This document shows, piece after piece, positions 24,075-33,181 of a stretch of 36,932 nt of DNA (position 1 is its first letter; each line of letters opens with the position of its first letter). Both the position numbers and the translations under genes were made by a program. The notes under the pieces were generated by a model. It searched no databases. It saw only the letters and a program-made list of their open reading frames with translations, and was not told the origin of the DNA. The stretch is from CAZPQV01 sp964588705. GTDB taxonomy: Bacteria; Bacteroidota; Bacteroidia; Flavobacteriales; Weeksellaceae. The stretch is taken from positions 1-36,932 of the forward strand of contig CAZPQV010000018.1 in assembly GCA_964588705.1 (NCBI GenBank). Direction: 5' to 3'.

Positions 24075-25349
24075 TTGAAATTCAGGAATAAAATAATCGA
24101 TTTCTTCAAAACTGTTTTTCCTTCTACAATGCAGGAACTGGTTTTGTTCTTTTTGTTCATCGCACTATACGGTACTTTAGCGATTAATATTGCTTACAAC
24201 TACACCATCGTGTTCGACAACAGAATTCCTTGGGACGCATATTTCAGTTTCGATAACCGGGCAATTGTAATGACGGGCGGTGGATTTGAACGGCATCCGC
24301 TTGCCAATTATTTTTTCGGTTGGATGCGGGAGATTGCTTTTTGGTTTTCGGATGGTAAAAGAGATGTGAATTTCAGACTGGTGTTGGCAATTTTCAGTGC
24401 CTTGGCAATCAGTTTGACGATGCTGCAGATATTCAAATATTTGAAAAATATTATTCGTCTTCCGAATTGGTTAAGTTGGGCGATAGTGCTTTTTTTCTCG
24501 CTGTTTTCTACAAATATTCTTTTGTCTTTTACTCCCGAAACTTACACTTACACACTGCTTTTTTTAACGATGTTTAATTACTATGCAGCGCTGAAGCTTC
24601 GTAAAGACGAGAAGATTTCAGTGACTGCTCTTACATTGGCAACTGTTGCTGTTGGCGGACTAACCACAACGAATGCTGCAAAAGTTTTCATTCCCGTTTT
24701 GTTTGAAAAAGGCCTGTTTAGAAGTTTTAAAAAATTTGGAAATGCTGTTTTAAGGGGAATTGTTGCGGTAACTGTTTTTGTTCTGCTTTATTTGCACCGT
24801 TTGAATTTCGATTACCAAAGGATTTTAGACAAGATGAACGAGCAGTATGATAAATTTTCAGATTTTGAAAAAGTTCCGGTTTGGGATATGATTTCGTCGT
24901 GGTTTTTGGGCGGGAGTGTTCTGTTTTCAAGTTTTCACATGCTCGATTATCACAATCCGAAAGGATATCCGTACAAAGCGCTGTTCATGGATGTTTACCA
25001 ATCATGGATTCCATATGCATTTGTTGCAGTTCTTTTAGGATTGGTATTTTGGTCTTATTTCAGGAACTTAAAGAATAAGCTCGTTCAGGTTTTGATATTT
25101 TCGTTTCTTTTCGATGTCTTCATCCACTGTGTACTGAAATTTGGTTTGAAGGCGTCGTACATCTACGGCGGACATTTCGTTTTCGTGTATCCACTGCTTA
25201 TCGGTTGGCTCTTTTACAGTTATAGAGATTCAAAAGGAATGGTGACGTTTTTACTTTCCCTTTTCTTGTTACTGTTTGCTTACTTAGGCATAAACAATTT
25301 CATTAGAATGCAGGAGTTCTACGATTTTCTGAATGCTTTTTACAAATAA
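24075..25349 (+). CDS. Multipass membrane protein of unknown function
   Basis: A 424-residue protein with about ten hydrophobic segments. The first is at about residues 20-41 and the last at about 390-410. The N-terminal loop after the first helix (FDNRIPWDAYFSFDNRAIVMTGGGFERHPLANYFFGW) carries conserved-looking Asp, Arg and His residues. The general layout resembles GT-C-type glycosyltransferase membrane proteins, but I see no decisive motif. I chose the TTG start because a promoter box lies just upstream and no ATG occurs before 24128, which would remove 17 residues. It is a single gene with its own terminator. The function is not assigned. Confidence 0.75.
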   Translation: MKFRNKIIDFFKTVFPSTMQELVLFFLFIALYGTLAINIAYNYTIVFDNRIPWDAYFSFDNRAIVMTGGGFERHPLANYFFGWMREIAFWFSDGKRDVNFRLVLAIFSALAISLTMLQIFKYLKNIIRLPNWLSWAIVLFFSLFSTNILLSFTPETYTYTLLFLTMFNYYAALKLRKDEKISVTALTLATVAVGGLTTTNAAKVFIPVLFEKGLFRSFKKFGNAVLRGIVAVTVFVLLYLHRLNFDYQRILDKMNEQYDKFSDFEKVPVWDMISSWFLGGSVLFSSFHMLDYHNPKGYPYKALFMDVYQSWIPYAFVAVLLGLVFWSYFRNLKNKLVQVLIFSFLFDVFIHCVLKFGLKASYIYGGHFVFVYPLLIGWLFYSYRDSKGMVTFLLSLFLLLFAYLGINNFIRMQEFYDFLNAFYK

Positions 25350-25350
25350 A

Positions 25351-25374
25351 AAAATCCGGAGAAATCCGGATTTT
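25351..25374. terminator. Bidirectional terminator
   Basis: The nine-base-pair stem AAAATCCGG/CCGGATTTT with loop AGAAAT lies between the convergent membrane-protein and SPOR genes. Confidence 0.92.
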
Positions 25375-25395
25375 GATGTTTATGTTTTCTTGAAG

Positions 25396-25929
25396 TTACT
25401 TTCCTTCTACACAGAATATATTGTACGGAACCGTAATCGCATTTTTAAAATACTGTCGGATATTTCTAAGATCAGCCGCTGCACTTTCTTTCGTGAAATA
25501 ACTTCCCACCAAAACTTTGTAATTCGGTCTTAGCGAAGCATCGGTCTCTGCTTTTATTCTTGGGAATCTTCTTCTGAAATAAGCTTTTACTTCATTTGCT
25601 TCAGCATTGGATTTCACAACTACCAACTGAATTTTGAATCCTTGAATTCTTGGATTTTGTCTGCAGATTTCCTGCGTTGTCAAAGGACGGTTCGGAGTGG
25701 TTGTTCTTGTTGTAGGTCTTGTGGCCGGTTGCGATGCGCGCTCTGCTGCTCTTGCGTTTTCAAGCGCACAGTTTTCTTCCATATTGCTTAGAAGCGCATC
25801 AATATTTTTATCCATCGAGATAGTAAGAGGAGTTCCCGAAATGGTGTCGTTTTTCACAACCTGCTGTGCACCAACTTGGTAATTCAACATAAAAAGCAGT
25901 AAAAGTGAAATTCTAAAAAATAAAGTCAT
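25396..25929 (-). CDS. SPOR-domain secreted protein
   Basis: A 177-residue exported protein. A signal peptide (about 1-21, ending VGAQ) is followed by a low-complexity Thr/Arg/Pro linker at about 66-86 and a C-terminal SPOR domain (about 95-177). SPOR shows as GFKIQLVVVKSNAEANEVKAY and NYKVLVGSYFTKESAAADLRNI. SPOR domains bind peptidoglycan strands stripped of stem peptides, often at division sites. There is no membrane anchor beyond the signal peptide. It has an excellent promoter and is divergent from the act operon; I infer no functional link. Confidence 0.9.
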   Translation of the reverse strand: MTLFFRISLLLLFMLNYQVGAQQVVKNDTISGTPLTISMDKNIDALLSNMEENCALENARAAERASQPATRPTTRTTTPNRPLTTQEICRQNPRIQGFKIQLVVVKSNAEANEVKAYFRRRFPRIKAETDASLRPNYKVLVGSYFTKESAAADLRNIRQYFKNAITVPYNIFCVEGK

Positions 25930-25943
25930 CAGATGATTTTTTG

Positions 25944-25974
25944 CAAATTTAGTATAAATAAAAATTATACCAAA
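25944..25974 (-). promoter_or_regulatory. Promoter of the SPOR-domain gene
   Basis: On the minus strand TTTG (25971-25974), 19 bases and TAAATTTG (25944-25951) followed by C match the full Bacteroidota consensus. Confidence 0.78.
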
Positions 25975-26032
25975 CTGTGCTATTTAGAACAATTATAAAT
26001 TATCAAATTTGGCCAAAACGTCCTTTATTAGC

Positions 26033-26064
26033 TTGTTAAATTTCTGTTAAAAGCCTTACTTTTG
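26033..26064 (+). promoter_or_regulatory. Promoter of the act operon
   Basis: TTG (26033-26035), 21 bases and TACTTTTG (26057-26064) followed by C. The leader to the actA ATG at 26114 is about 43 bases. It is a good -7 box with a partial -33 element. Confidence 0.6.
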
Positions 26065-26113
26065 CAGAATTGAATGTATACTCAATACTTATTACTAACC
26101 CAAGATTATATAA

Positions 26114-27478
26114 ATGATTAGTTGGAGAAAGCATTACAAAACGGGTCTGGTAGCAATAGCGCTATTGCTGTCTGGCTCTGCTTCAGTTCATGCTCAGGAC
26201 GGTGATCCGGTAAAAGGGCAGGAACTCTTTAAAACTCAGTGTGCCGCGTGCCATGATTTGGAAAAACAACTCGTAGGTCCTGCATTAGGAGGGGTTGTTG
26301 AAAGGCTGAAAACGGAGCAAAATCTGGATACAGACTGGCTTCATAAGTGGATTAAAGACAACGAAGCACTTCGTGCCTCTGGAGACAAGTACGCTATCGA
26401 GGTTTACGAAAAGTTCAACAAAACGGCAATGACGCCGTTCCCAAATCTTTCCGATCAGGACATTAACGACATCCTGGCATTTACCACAAATCCTCCGGCA
26501 CCGGAACCGGCAGTAGCTGAAGGTGCTACAGAAGCAGATTCTCTTGCTGCTCTGGAAAAGGAACAACAGGAAAGTACAAACTCTAAAATTCTTCTAATTT
26601 CTTTGTTTGCAATCGGTGGATTGCTATTGTGGCTTCTGCTTAGACTTAAGCAGTTGGTGAAGCTTCAGCAGACCAGCGAATTGGCAGAGCTTAACGAAAC
26701 GAGAGCGTATTCGTTAGGTGATTTATACAAAAAATACAATTTTGTAGGGAAAGCCCTTCTGGGTGTACTGTCGTTGCTGGCATTCTATGGAATTTGGAAC
26801 GCATTGATGGGAATTGGTGTTTATAAAGGATATAAGCCGGATCAGCCGATTTATTTCTCACACAAAATTCACGCGGGCGACAATCAGATCGACTGTCAGA
26901 CGTGTCACTCTTCCGCTAAGTACGGTAAAGTATCAGAAATTCCTTCAATGAACGTTTGTATGAACTGCCACAGAAATATTTCTGAGTACAAAGGGGCTTA
27001 CATGGAACCTGGAAAAGACAAAGCGTTCTACGATGGAGAAATCCAGAAGATTTATGCCGCAACAGGATGGGATCCGGGAAGCCAGTCTTACAAAAACAAA
27101 CCACAACCTGTGGAATGGGTGAGAATTCACAATATGCCTGATTTTGTTTACTTCAACCACGCACAGCACGTTGTAGCAGGTGAGCAGGCGATCATTAATT
27201 CACACAACAAGAAAAACCCTAACGCTCAGATTGACGTAGTTTGTAAAGCATGTCACGGAGCGGTTGACACTATGAACGTTGTATCTATGGCGAACGACTT
27301 TACAATGGGATGGTGTATTGAGTGTCACAGAACAACGGAAGTTGATATGAGCAACGGATACAATCAGGAGTACTTCAAAAATCTTCATGATAAGCTGAAA
27401 AAACAGCATCCGAAATCTGAAGGTAAGATTACCGTTGATGCAATCGGTGGACTTGAGTGTGCTAAATGTCATTATTAA
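26114..27478 (+). CDS. actA: Alternative complex III subunit ActA, multiheme cytochrome c
   Basis: A 454-residue electron-transfer subunit of the quinol-oxidising alternative complex III, with hemes on the periplasmic side. After a signal peptide (about 1-28) comes a monoheme cytochrome-c domain with CAACH at residues 43-47. A membrane helix lies at about 155-175 and another at about 210-232, and a pentaheme domain follows. Its CXXCH motifs start at Cys261 (CQTCH), 282 (CMNCH), 377 (CKACH), 401 (CIECH) and 449 (CAKCH). This gives six covalent heme sites, one more than the five I recall for ActA. It is the first of six genes; its promoter lies at about 26033-26064. Confidence 0.95.
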   Translation: MISWRKHYKTGLVAIALLLSGSASVHAQDGDPVKGQELFKTQCAACHDLEKQLVGPALGGVVERLKTEQNLDTDWLHKWIKDNEALRASGDKYAIEVYEKFNKTAMTPFPNLSDQDINDILAFTTNPPAPEPAVAEGATEADSLAALEKEQQESTNSKILLISLFAIGGLLLWLLLRLKQLVKLQQTSELAELNETRAYSLGDLYKKYNFVGKALLGVLSLLAFYGIWNALMGIGVYKGYKPDQPIYFSHKIHAGDNQIDCQTCHSSAKYGKVSEIPSMNVCMNCHRNISEYKGAYMEPGKDKAFYDGEIQKIYAATGWDPGSQSYKNKPQPVEWVRIHNMPDFVYFNHAQHVVAGEQAIINSHNKKNPNAQIDVVCKACHGAVDTMNVVSMANDFTMGWCIECHRTTEVDMSNGYNQEYFKNLHDKLKKQHPKSEGKITVDAIGGLECAKCHY

Positions 27479-27500
27479 TAATCAAAAATTAGAAGTATAA

Positions 27501-30500
27501 ATGGCTTCAAATAAAATAAAATTCAGAAGTATACACGAGTTGAAAGATCGTGGGCTGAACCTAAAGTTGGCTCAGAAGGAGTTCGAAGACGAGCTTCCGG
27601 TAGACGAGATTAGAAATGAAGATGCAAAAACTGAAGAAGCAGGAACTTCGAGAAGAGACTTCCTGAAATTGCTGGGATTTTCTACTGCTGCCGTAACTTT
27701 AGCCGCTTGTGAGGCTCCTGTAATTAAAACGATTCCTTATGTTGTGAAGCCTCACGACATTATCCCGGGAGTGCCTAATTACTACGCAACATCTTATTTT
27801 GACGGTTTCGATTTTGCGAGCGTTTTAGTAAAAACTCGTGAAGGAAGACCAATTAAAATTGATCCGAATCCTGCAGCAAAGGGATTGGGAACAACCAGCG
27901 CAAGAGCACAGGCGAGTTTGCTTTCTCTTTATGATAATGATAAAGTAAAGCAGCCAAAGCTTAACGGAAAAGACGAGACTTTTGATAAAGTTGATGATTT
28001 CGTTATCAAATCGCTTACAGATGCACAGAACGGAGGTAAGAGAATTGTTCTTCTTTCTCACTCTTATGCATCGCCAACTTTCAAGAAACTTTTTGAAGAA
28101 TTCAAAGCTAAATATCCAACTGCAGAACTTGTAACTTTCGATGCTTACCCTTACTCTGCTGCTCTTGATGCTGCACAGGAAGTATTCGGACAGAGAGCTT
28201 TACCGGTTTACGACCTTACTCAGGCAGAATTGGTAGTGTCGTTCCAGGCAGATTTCTTAGGAGATTACAACGGAGGAGGTCTTTCTACTTCTTACGCTGC
28301 TGCTAAAAAACCTGGTGCAACGATGTTGAGACACGTTCAGATTGAATCGAATATGTCTTTAACAGGAGCAAACTCAGACACAAGAATTCCGCTTAAACCA
28401 AGTGCTGTAAACAAAGTTCTTGTTGAAGTATATAATGCGCTTAACGGCGGAAGCACTTCAGATAAAGTTGCTCAAGCAGTTGTAAAAGAACTTCAGGAGA
28501 AAGGAAGCAAAGCAGTAGTTTTTGCCGACGGATCGAAAGGAGCACAGGTTCTTGCACATTTAATTAACCAAAAATTAGGTTCTGCAGCATTCACAGGAAA
28601 AGCAAACCTTCTTAAAGAATACGACGGTGCAAGATATCAGGAATTCCTGTCCTGGATGAATTCAGGCCAGGTTGGAACTCTTATCGTAAATAACGTAGAT
28701 CCTGTATATGCTTCAAACAAAGGAGAAGATTTCAAAAAATTATTAGCAAAAGTGCCAAATGTGGTTGCGGTTGTTGATAAGAAAAATGAAATTTATAAAG
28801 CTGCTAAAGCAGTAATTCCTGTTCAGAACTGGCTGGAATCTTGGGGAGATTTAACACCTCAAACCGGAGTTTATGCTTTGATGCAGCCAACGATTTCTAA
28901 AGTTTACAAACCAAGACAGATTGAAGAATCTCTTCTTGTTTGGATTAACGGAAAAGGAAACGAAGCAAATAACTTCTACAATTATTTAAAAGCAAACGCA
29001 ACAACTTTATTGGGAGGAACTTCCTTCAATAAAGCACTTTATAACGGTATAAACGTAACTGAAGGTGCCGGTACATTGGCTTATGCTGGTGGAAACGGAG
29101 CTCAGGCAGCGACGGAATTGGGAGCTTTCAAAGGATCCAATTACGAGCTTTCTCTTTATACCGCTACTGCAATTGGAGACGGAACACAGGCCAACAACCC
29201 TTGGTTGCAGGAAATGCCGGATCCTATTACAAGACTTTCTTGGGATAACTACCTTACCATTTCACCGAAAGATGCAGAAGCATTAGGTTTAGAAAACGAT
29301 CTTAATGCAAGAATGCAGTTAAACGGATCCAGAGTAAATTTAACTGTAAACGGAGTTACTCTTAAAGATGTACCTGTTGTAATTCAGCCGGGTCAAGCAC
29401 AGGGATCAGTTGGTTTGGCACTTGGATACGGTAAGAAAGATTCAGGAAAAGTTGCTGAAACCGGCGTAAACGCTTATCCGTTATTTGATGGGTCAAACAG
29501 CGTACTTTCAAATGTTCAGATTGAGAAAGTAGGCGGTACTCACGAATTTGCAGGAGTTCAGTTGCAAAATACATTAATGGGACGTTACGAAATTGCAAGA
29601 GAAGTTGATCTTGACACTTTCCTGAACGTTAAATTTGACGATAAAACTATCGTGGACGGACATCCAAAAGGATGGAACATTCCACTGGAATATCATACCA
29701 TCAGCGGTGCGCTTCCTGCAGGGAAAATTACTCTTTGGGATGAGTTTGACGATACTGATGGACCACACTTCAATCTTTCTGTAGACCTTAACTCCTGTAC
29801 AGGTTGTGGAGCATGTATCATTGCTTGTCAGGCAGAAAACAACATCCCTGTTGTTGGTAAAGAAGAAGTAAGAATGTCCAGAGATATGTACTGGTTGAGA
29901 ATTGACCGTTACTACTCTGCAAAAGAAAAAATCACTGCGCGTCAGCAAGTTGAAAGAGGACTTGATGTACCTGGCGTTTATGATATTCTTATCGAGCCTG
30001 CAGAAAACCCTGATGTAATCTTCCAACCGGTAATGTGTCAGCACTGTAATCATGCACCTTGTGAAACGGTTTGTCCGGTAGCGGCAACTTCACATGGTAA
30101 GCAGGGACAGAACCAAATGGCATAGAACAGATGTATCGGTACAAGATATTGTGCAAACAACTGTCCATACAAAGTAAGAAGATTCAACTGGTTTACTTAC
30201 AACCTAAACGATAAGTTCGATTACAACCAAAACAACGATTTAGGACGTATGGTTCTTAATCCGGATGTTGTTACAAGAACTAGAGGGGTAATGGAGAAAT
30301 GTTCTATGTGTATCCAAATGACTCAGGCAACTATTCTTGCTGCTAAGAAAGAAGGCAGAAAGATTCAGGATGGTGAGTTCCATACAGCTTGTACAGATGC
30401 CTGCGCAACAGGAGCGCTTCAGTTTGGAGATATGAACGACAAGGCTTCTGAAGTAAGAAAATTGTACAGCAGTAACAGAAGATACACCCTTCTTGAAGAG

Positions 30501-30566
30501 ATTGGTACGAAGCCAAACGTCTTCTATCATTACAAAGTAAGAAACAGAAAAGAAAATAAAGTTTAA
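27501..30566 (+). pseudogene. actB: Alternative complex III subunit ActB, interrupted by an in-frame TAG
   Basis: The large peripheral subunit: an N-terminal molybdopterin-oxidoreductase-like domain, which in this complex lacks the cofactor, plus a C-terminal ferredoxin-type domain. A twin-arginine signal SRRDFLKLLGF begins at residue 50. The ferredoxin part has CTGCGACIIACQ, CQHCNHAPCETVCPVA, CIGTRYCANNCPY and CSMCIQ with CTDACATGAL, enough for several clusters. Codon 875 (30123-30125) is TAG; the frame is unbroken before and after it, and homologues have Tyr there (QMA-Tyr-NRCIG). Without the stop the protein is 1021 residues. The cut removes two cluster motifs, so the truncated form could not work as normal. 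A sequence error or a real nonsense mutation is possible. Confidence 0.88.
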
Positions 30567-30584
30567 ATAATAATAAGGTAAAAG

Positions 30585-31962
30585 ATGTCACATTACGAAG
30601 CCCCGATTAGGGAACCTTTAATTATTGGTCACAAAACTTATCACGATATCACCGAAGATATCGCCCGACCTATTGAGGAAAGAGCAGGTAAACTGTGGTG
30701 GATTTCATTCTACGCAGCTTTGGTTCTTTTCATCTACGGATTCGGCTGCATCGCTTACACTATCGGAACCGGTATTGGAGCATGGGGACTAAATAAAACC
30801 ATCAACTGGGGTTGGGATATTACCAACTTTGTATGGTGGGTAGGTATTGGTCACGCCGGAACCCTGATTTCAGCAGTACTATTATTATTTAGACAAAGAT
30901 GGAGAATGTCTGTAAACCGTTCGGCAGAAGCGATGACGATCTTCGCCGTTGTACAGGCAGCGATCTTCCCGGTAATTCACATGGGTANNNNNNNNNNCTA
31001 TTCCAAACCAGTACGGATCACTTTGGGTGAACTTCAACTCACCACTGTTCTGGGACGTATTTGCGATCTCCACGTATTTCTCGGTATCTACAGTATTCTG
31101 GTTCATGGGACTTATCCCAGACTTTGCAATGATCAGAGACCGTGCAAAAACACCTTGGACTAAAAAAATCTACACATTCCTTGCATTCGGATGGGGAGGT
31201 AAAGCAAAACACTGGCAAAGATTCGAGGAGCTATCTCTTGTACTTGCAGGTTTGGCAACACCGCTTGTATTCTCAGTACACACCACGGTATCCTTCGACT
31301 TCTCCACTTCGGTAATTAAAGGATGGCACTCTACCATTTATCCACCGTACTTCGTTGCGGGAGCAATTTTCTCAGGATTCGCGATGGTACAGACGCTACT
31401 TTTAGTTGCAAGAAAAGTTTGTAACCTAGAGGATTATATCACTAAATACCATATCGAAATCATGAACATCGTTATCATCCTTACAGGTGGTATGGTAACT
31501 GTAGCTTATGCCTGCGAATATTTCATCGCTTGGTATTCAGGTTCAAGATACGAAGACTTCGTGTATTTCTCTCCGGGAGCAGCAACAGGACCTTACTGGT
31601 GGGCATTCTGGGCACTGATATTCTGTAATATCATTTTCCCTGCAACACTTTGGTTCAAGAAACTTAGAACGAATATTATCTGGACTTTCATTATTGCCCT
31701 TATCATCAACATCGGTATGTGGTTCGAAAGATTCGATATTATCGTAGTAAACCTTTCAAGAGACTACTTACCAAGTTCATGGACGATGTTTAAACCAACA
31801 ATTATTGATGTTGGGGTATTCTTAGGAACAATCGGATTCTTCTCAGTACTGTTCCTGTTATATGCAAGAACCTTCCCGGTAATTGCACAGGCTGAATTGA
31901 AATCTATTCTGAAAATTTCAGGTGAAACTTATAAAGCAAAAGAAGGAGATGAGCACCACTAA
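30585..31962 (+). CDS. actC: Alternative complex III subunit ActC (NrfD/PsrC-like), interrupted by a gap
   Basis: An integral membrane subunit of about 464 residues once the gap is corrected, of the NrfD/PsrC type with about ten helices. It is thought to take part in quinol oxidation or proton handling next to ActB. The N-terminal part has APIREPLIIGHKTYHDITED and the WWVGIGHAGTLISAVLLL helix. Past the gap come NQYGSLWVNFNSPLFWDVFA and STYFSVSTVFWFMGLIPDFA. The ten-N gap at 30988-30997 puts the halves in different frames; the usual family segment would need about 27 bases there. The 3' end overlaps actD by 14 bases. Confidence 0.93.
30988..30997. other. Assembly gap (10 N) within actC
   Basis: Coding sequence on both sides belongs to one protein but is out of frame over ten bases. 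A multiple of three is needed; the missing piece corresponds to about nine residues between VIHMG and PIPNQYG, judged from memory of the family. Confidence 0.9.
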
Positions 31963-32470
31963 AATTATATACGGGCTTTATGCCGATGACGACGATTTGA
32001 TGGATGGCGTAAAAGCCTTCAGAGATAAAGGAATCGATATTAAAGAGGTTTATACACCATTCCCGGTTCACGGTCTTGATAAAGCACTTGGACTGAGAAA
32101 AACAAGAATCTCGGATGCAGCTTTCATTTATGCTGTGTACGGACTTGTGGTTGCTTCGCTGATCTCTTGGTATACAATGAACCACGACTGGCCTCAGAAT
32201 ATTGGTGGTAAGCCATCATTATGGTGGGCACACAATATGCCGGCTTTCGTTGTACCAATGTTCGAATTAATGGTTTTCTGTGCAGCGCACATGATGTCGC
32301 TTACATTCCTTATCAGAAATAAGATGTATCCTTTGGCAGCACCACAGAATCCTGATCCAAGAACAACAGACGACAAATTCCTGATGGAGTTTGAAAGTGA
32401 TGATGTTGAAAAAATCAAACAACTTCTGATTGAAACAGGGGCTGAAGAAATAACTGTAAAAGATGCTTAA
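31949..32470 (+). CDS. actD: Alternative complex III subunit ActD (DUF3341)
   Basis: A 173-residue membrane protein of the DUF3341 family, with two membrane helices at about residues 55-77 and 95-117. It contacts the membrane part of the complex; a direct redox role is not known and no cofactor motif is seen. The N-terminus MSTTKIIYGLYADDDDLMDGVKAF and the central VYTPFPVHGLDKALGLRKTRIS are typical. I prefer the ATG at 31949 to an in-frame GTG at 31922: it gives the usual family start, keeps a small 14-base overlap with actC, and has GGAG immediately upstream. Its stop is followed by the actE ATG after one base. Confidence 0.92.
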   Translation: MSTTKIIYGLYADDDDLMDGVKAFRDKGIDIKEVYTPFPVHGLDKALGLRKTRISDAAFIYAVYGLVVASLISWYTMNHDWPQNIGGKPSLWWAHNMPAFVVPMFELMVFCAAHMMSLTFLIRNKMYPLAAPQNPDPRTTDDKFLMEFESDDVEKIKQLLIETGAEEITVKDA

Positions 32471-32471
32471 G

Positions 32472-33164
32472 ATGAAGAGAAATATTTTAAAAGTAACAGC
32501 AGTCTTAGGTTTAGTAGGAATTATACTTAGTTCCTGCAGCAAATCGAATCCACCGTTGGTTTACTTCCCGGATATGTATTTTCCGGTAGCGTACGATCCG
32601 CTTCAGAAAGCTGAAGACGCTTACTCTAAGCACGACAACGAGATTCCGGCTTTCGTAAGACAAAACGGAGCAACAGGTTTATCGCCTGTTGCAGGTACTA
32701 TACCACAAAATAAAGACGGAGTTTTTGCAGAAGGGTTACTTCCTGCAAACGTAGATGAGTATAATGCAGGATATGATGCATCTAAAGTCGTTACTGCTTC
32801 ACCACTGGACCCTGCTAATGCAGCTAAAGACATTGAAAGAGGTAAAGTTTTATTTGACAGAACTTGTGCGGTATGTCACGGTACAGGTGGTGACGGACAA
32901 GGGCCAATCGTAAAGAGTGGAGCATACCTTGGAGTTCCAAACTTTGTAGACAGACAGATTACAGTAGGTTCTACACATTACGTTATTGTAAATGGTAGAA
33001 ATGCGATGGGATCTTATGCAGGTCAGCTTAATGCAGGCGACAGATGGAGAGTGGCAATGTATGTAATGAATGCTTTTAAAGGAGGTATGGCAGCAGCTCC
33101 GGCTGATGCAGCGGCAGCAACAGATGCAGCGGCTCCGGCAGTAGATTCAACAGCAACAAATTAA
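32472..33164 (+). CDS. actE: Alternative complex III subunit ActE, monoheme cytochrome c lipoprotein
   Basis: A 230-residue lipoprotein with lipobox LSSC (Cys22) and one heme site, CAVCH at residues 132-136, in RGKVLFDRTCAVCHGTGGDGQGP. A methionine in GRNAMGSYAGQL is a candidate distal ligand. It probably takes electrons from ActA and passes them on toward a terminal oxidase. The C-terminus is a low-complexity Ala/Pro/Asp tail. I use the ATG at 32472, one base after the actD stop; an ATG at 32463 would overlap actD and add three residues before the signal peptide. Confidence 0.93.
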   Translation: MKRNILKVTAVLGLVGIILSSCSKSNPPLVYFPDMYFPVAYDPLQKAEDAYSKHDNEIPAFVRQNGATGLSPVAGTIPQNKDGVFAEGLLPANVDEYNAGYDASKVVTASPLDPANAAKDIERGKVLFDRTCAVCHGTGGDGQGPIVKSGAYLGVPNFVDRQITVGSTHYVIVNGRNAMGSYAGQLNAGDRWRVAMYVMNAFKGGMAAAPADAAAATDAAAPAVDSTATN

Positions 33165-33181
33165 TTAAAAGAAAGAAAAAA

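Noticed and set aside
30123..30125. Programmed stop-codon readthrough or recoding (also for the TAA in nth)
   Set aside because: The two stops differ (TAG and TAA), no stimulatory structure such as a SECIS-like hairpin is evident, and an error or mutation is simpler.
31922..31948. GTG start for actD
   Set aside because: It adds nine residues that are antisense to no motif and deepen the overlap with actC; the ATG at 31949 gives the family start.
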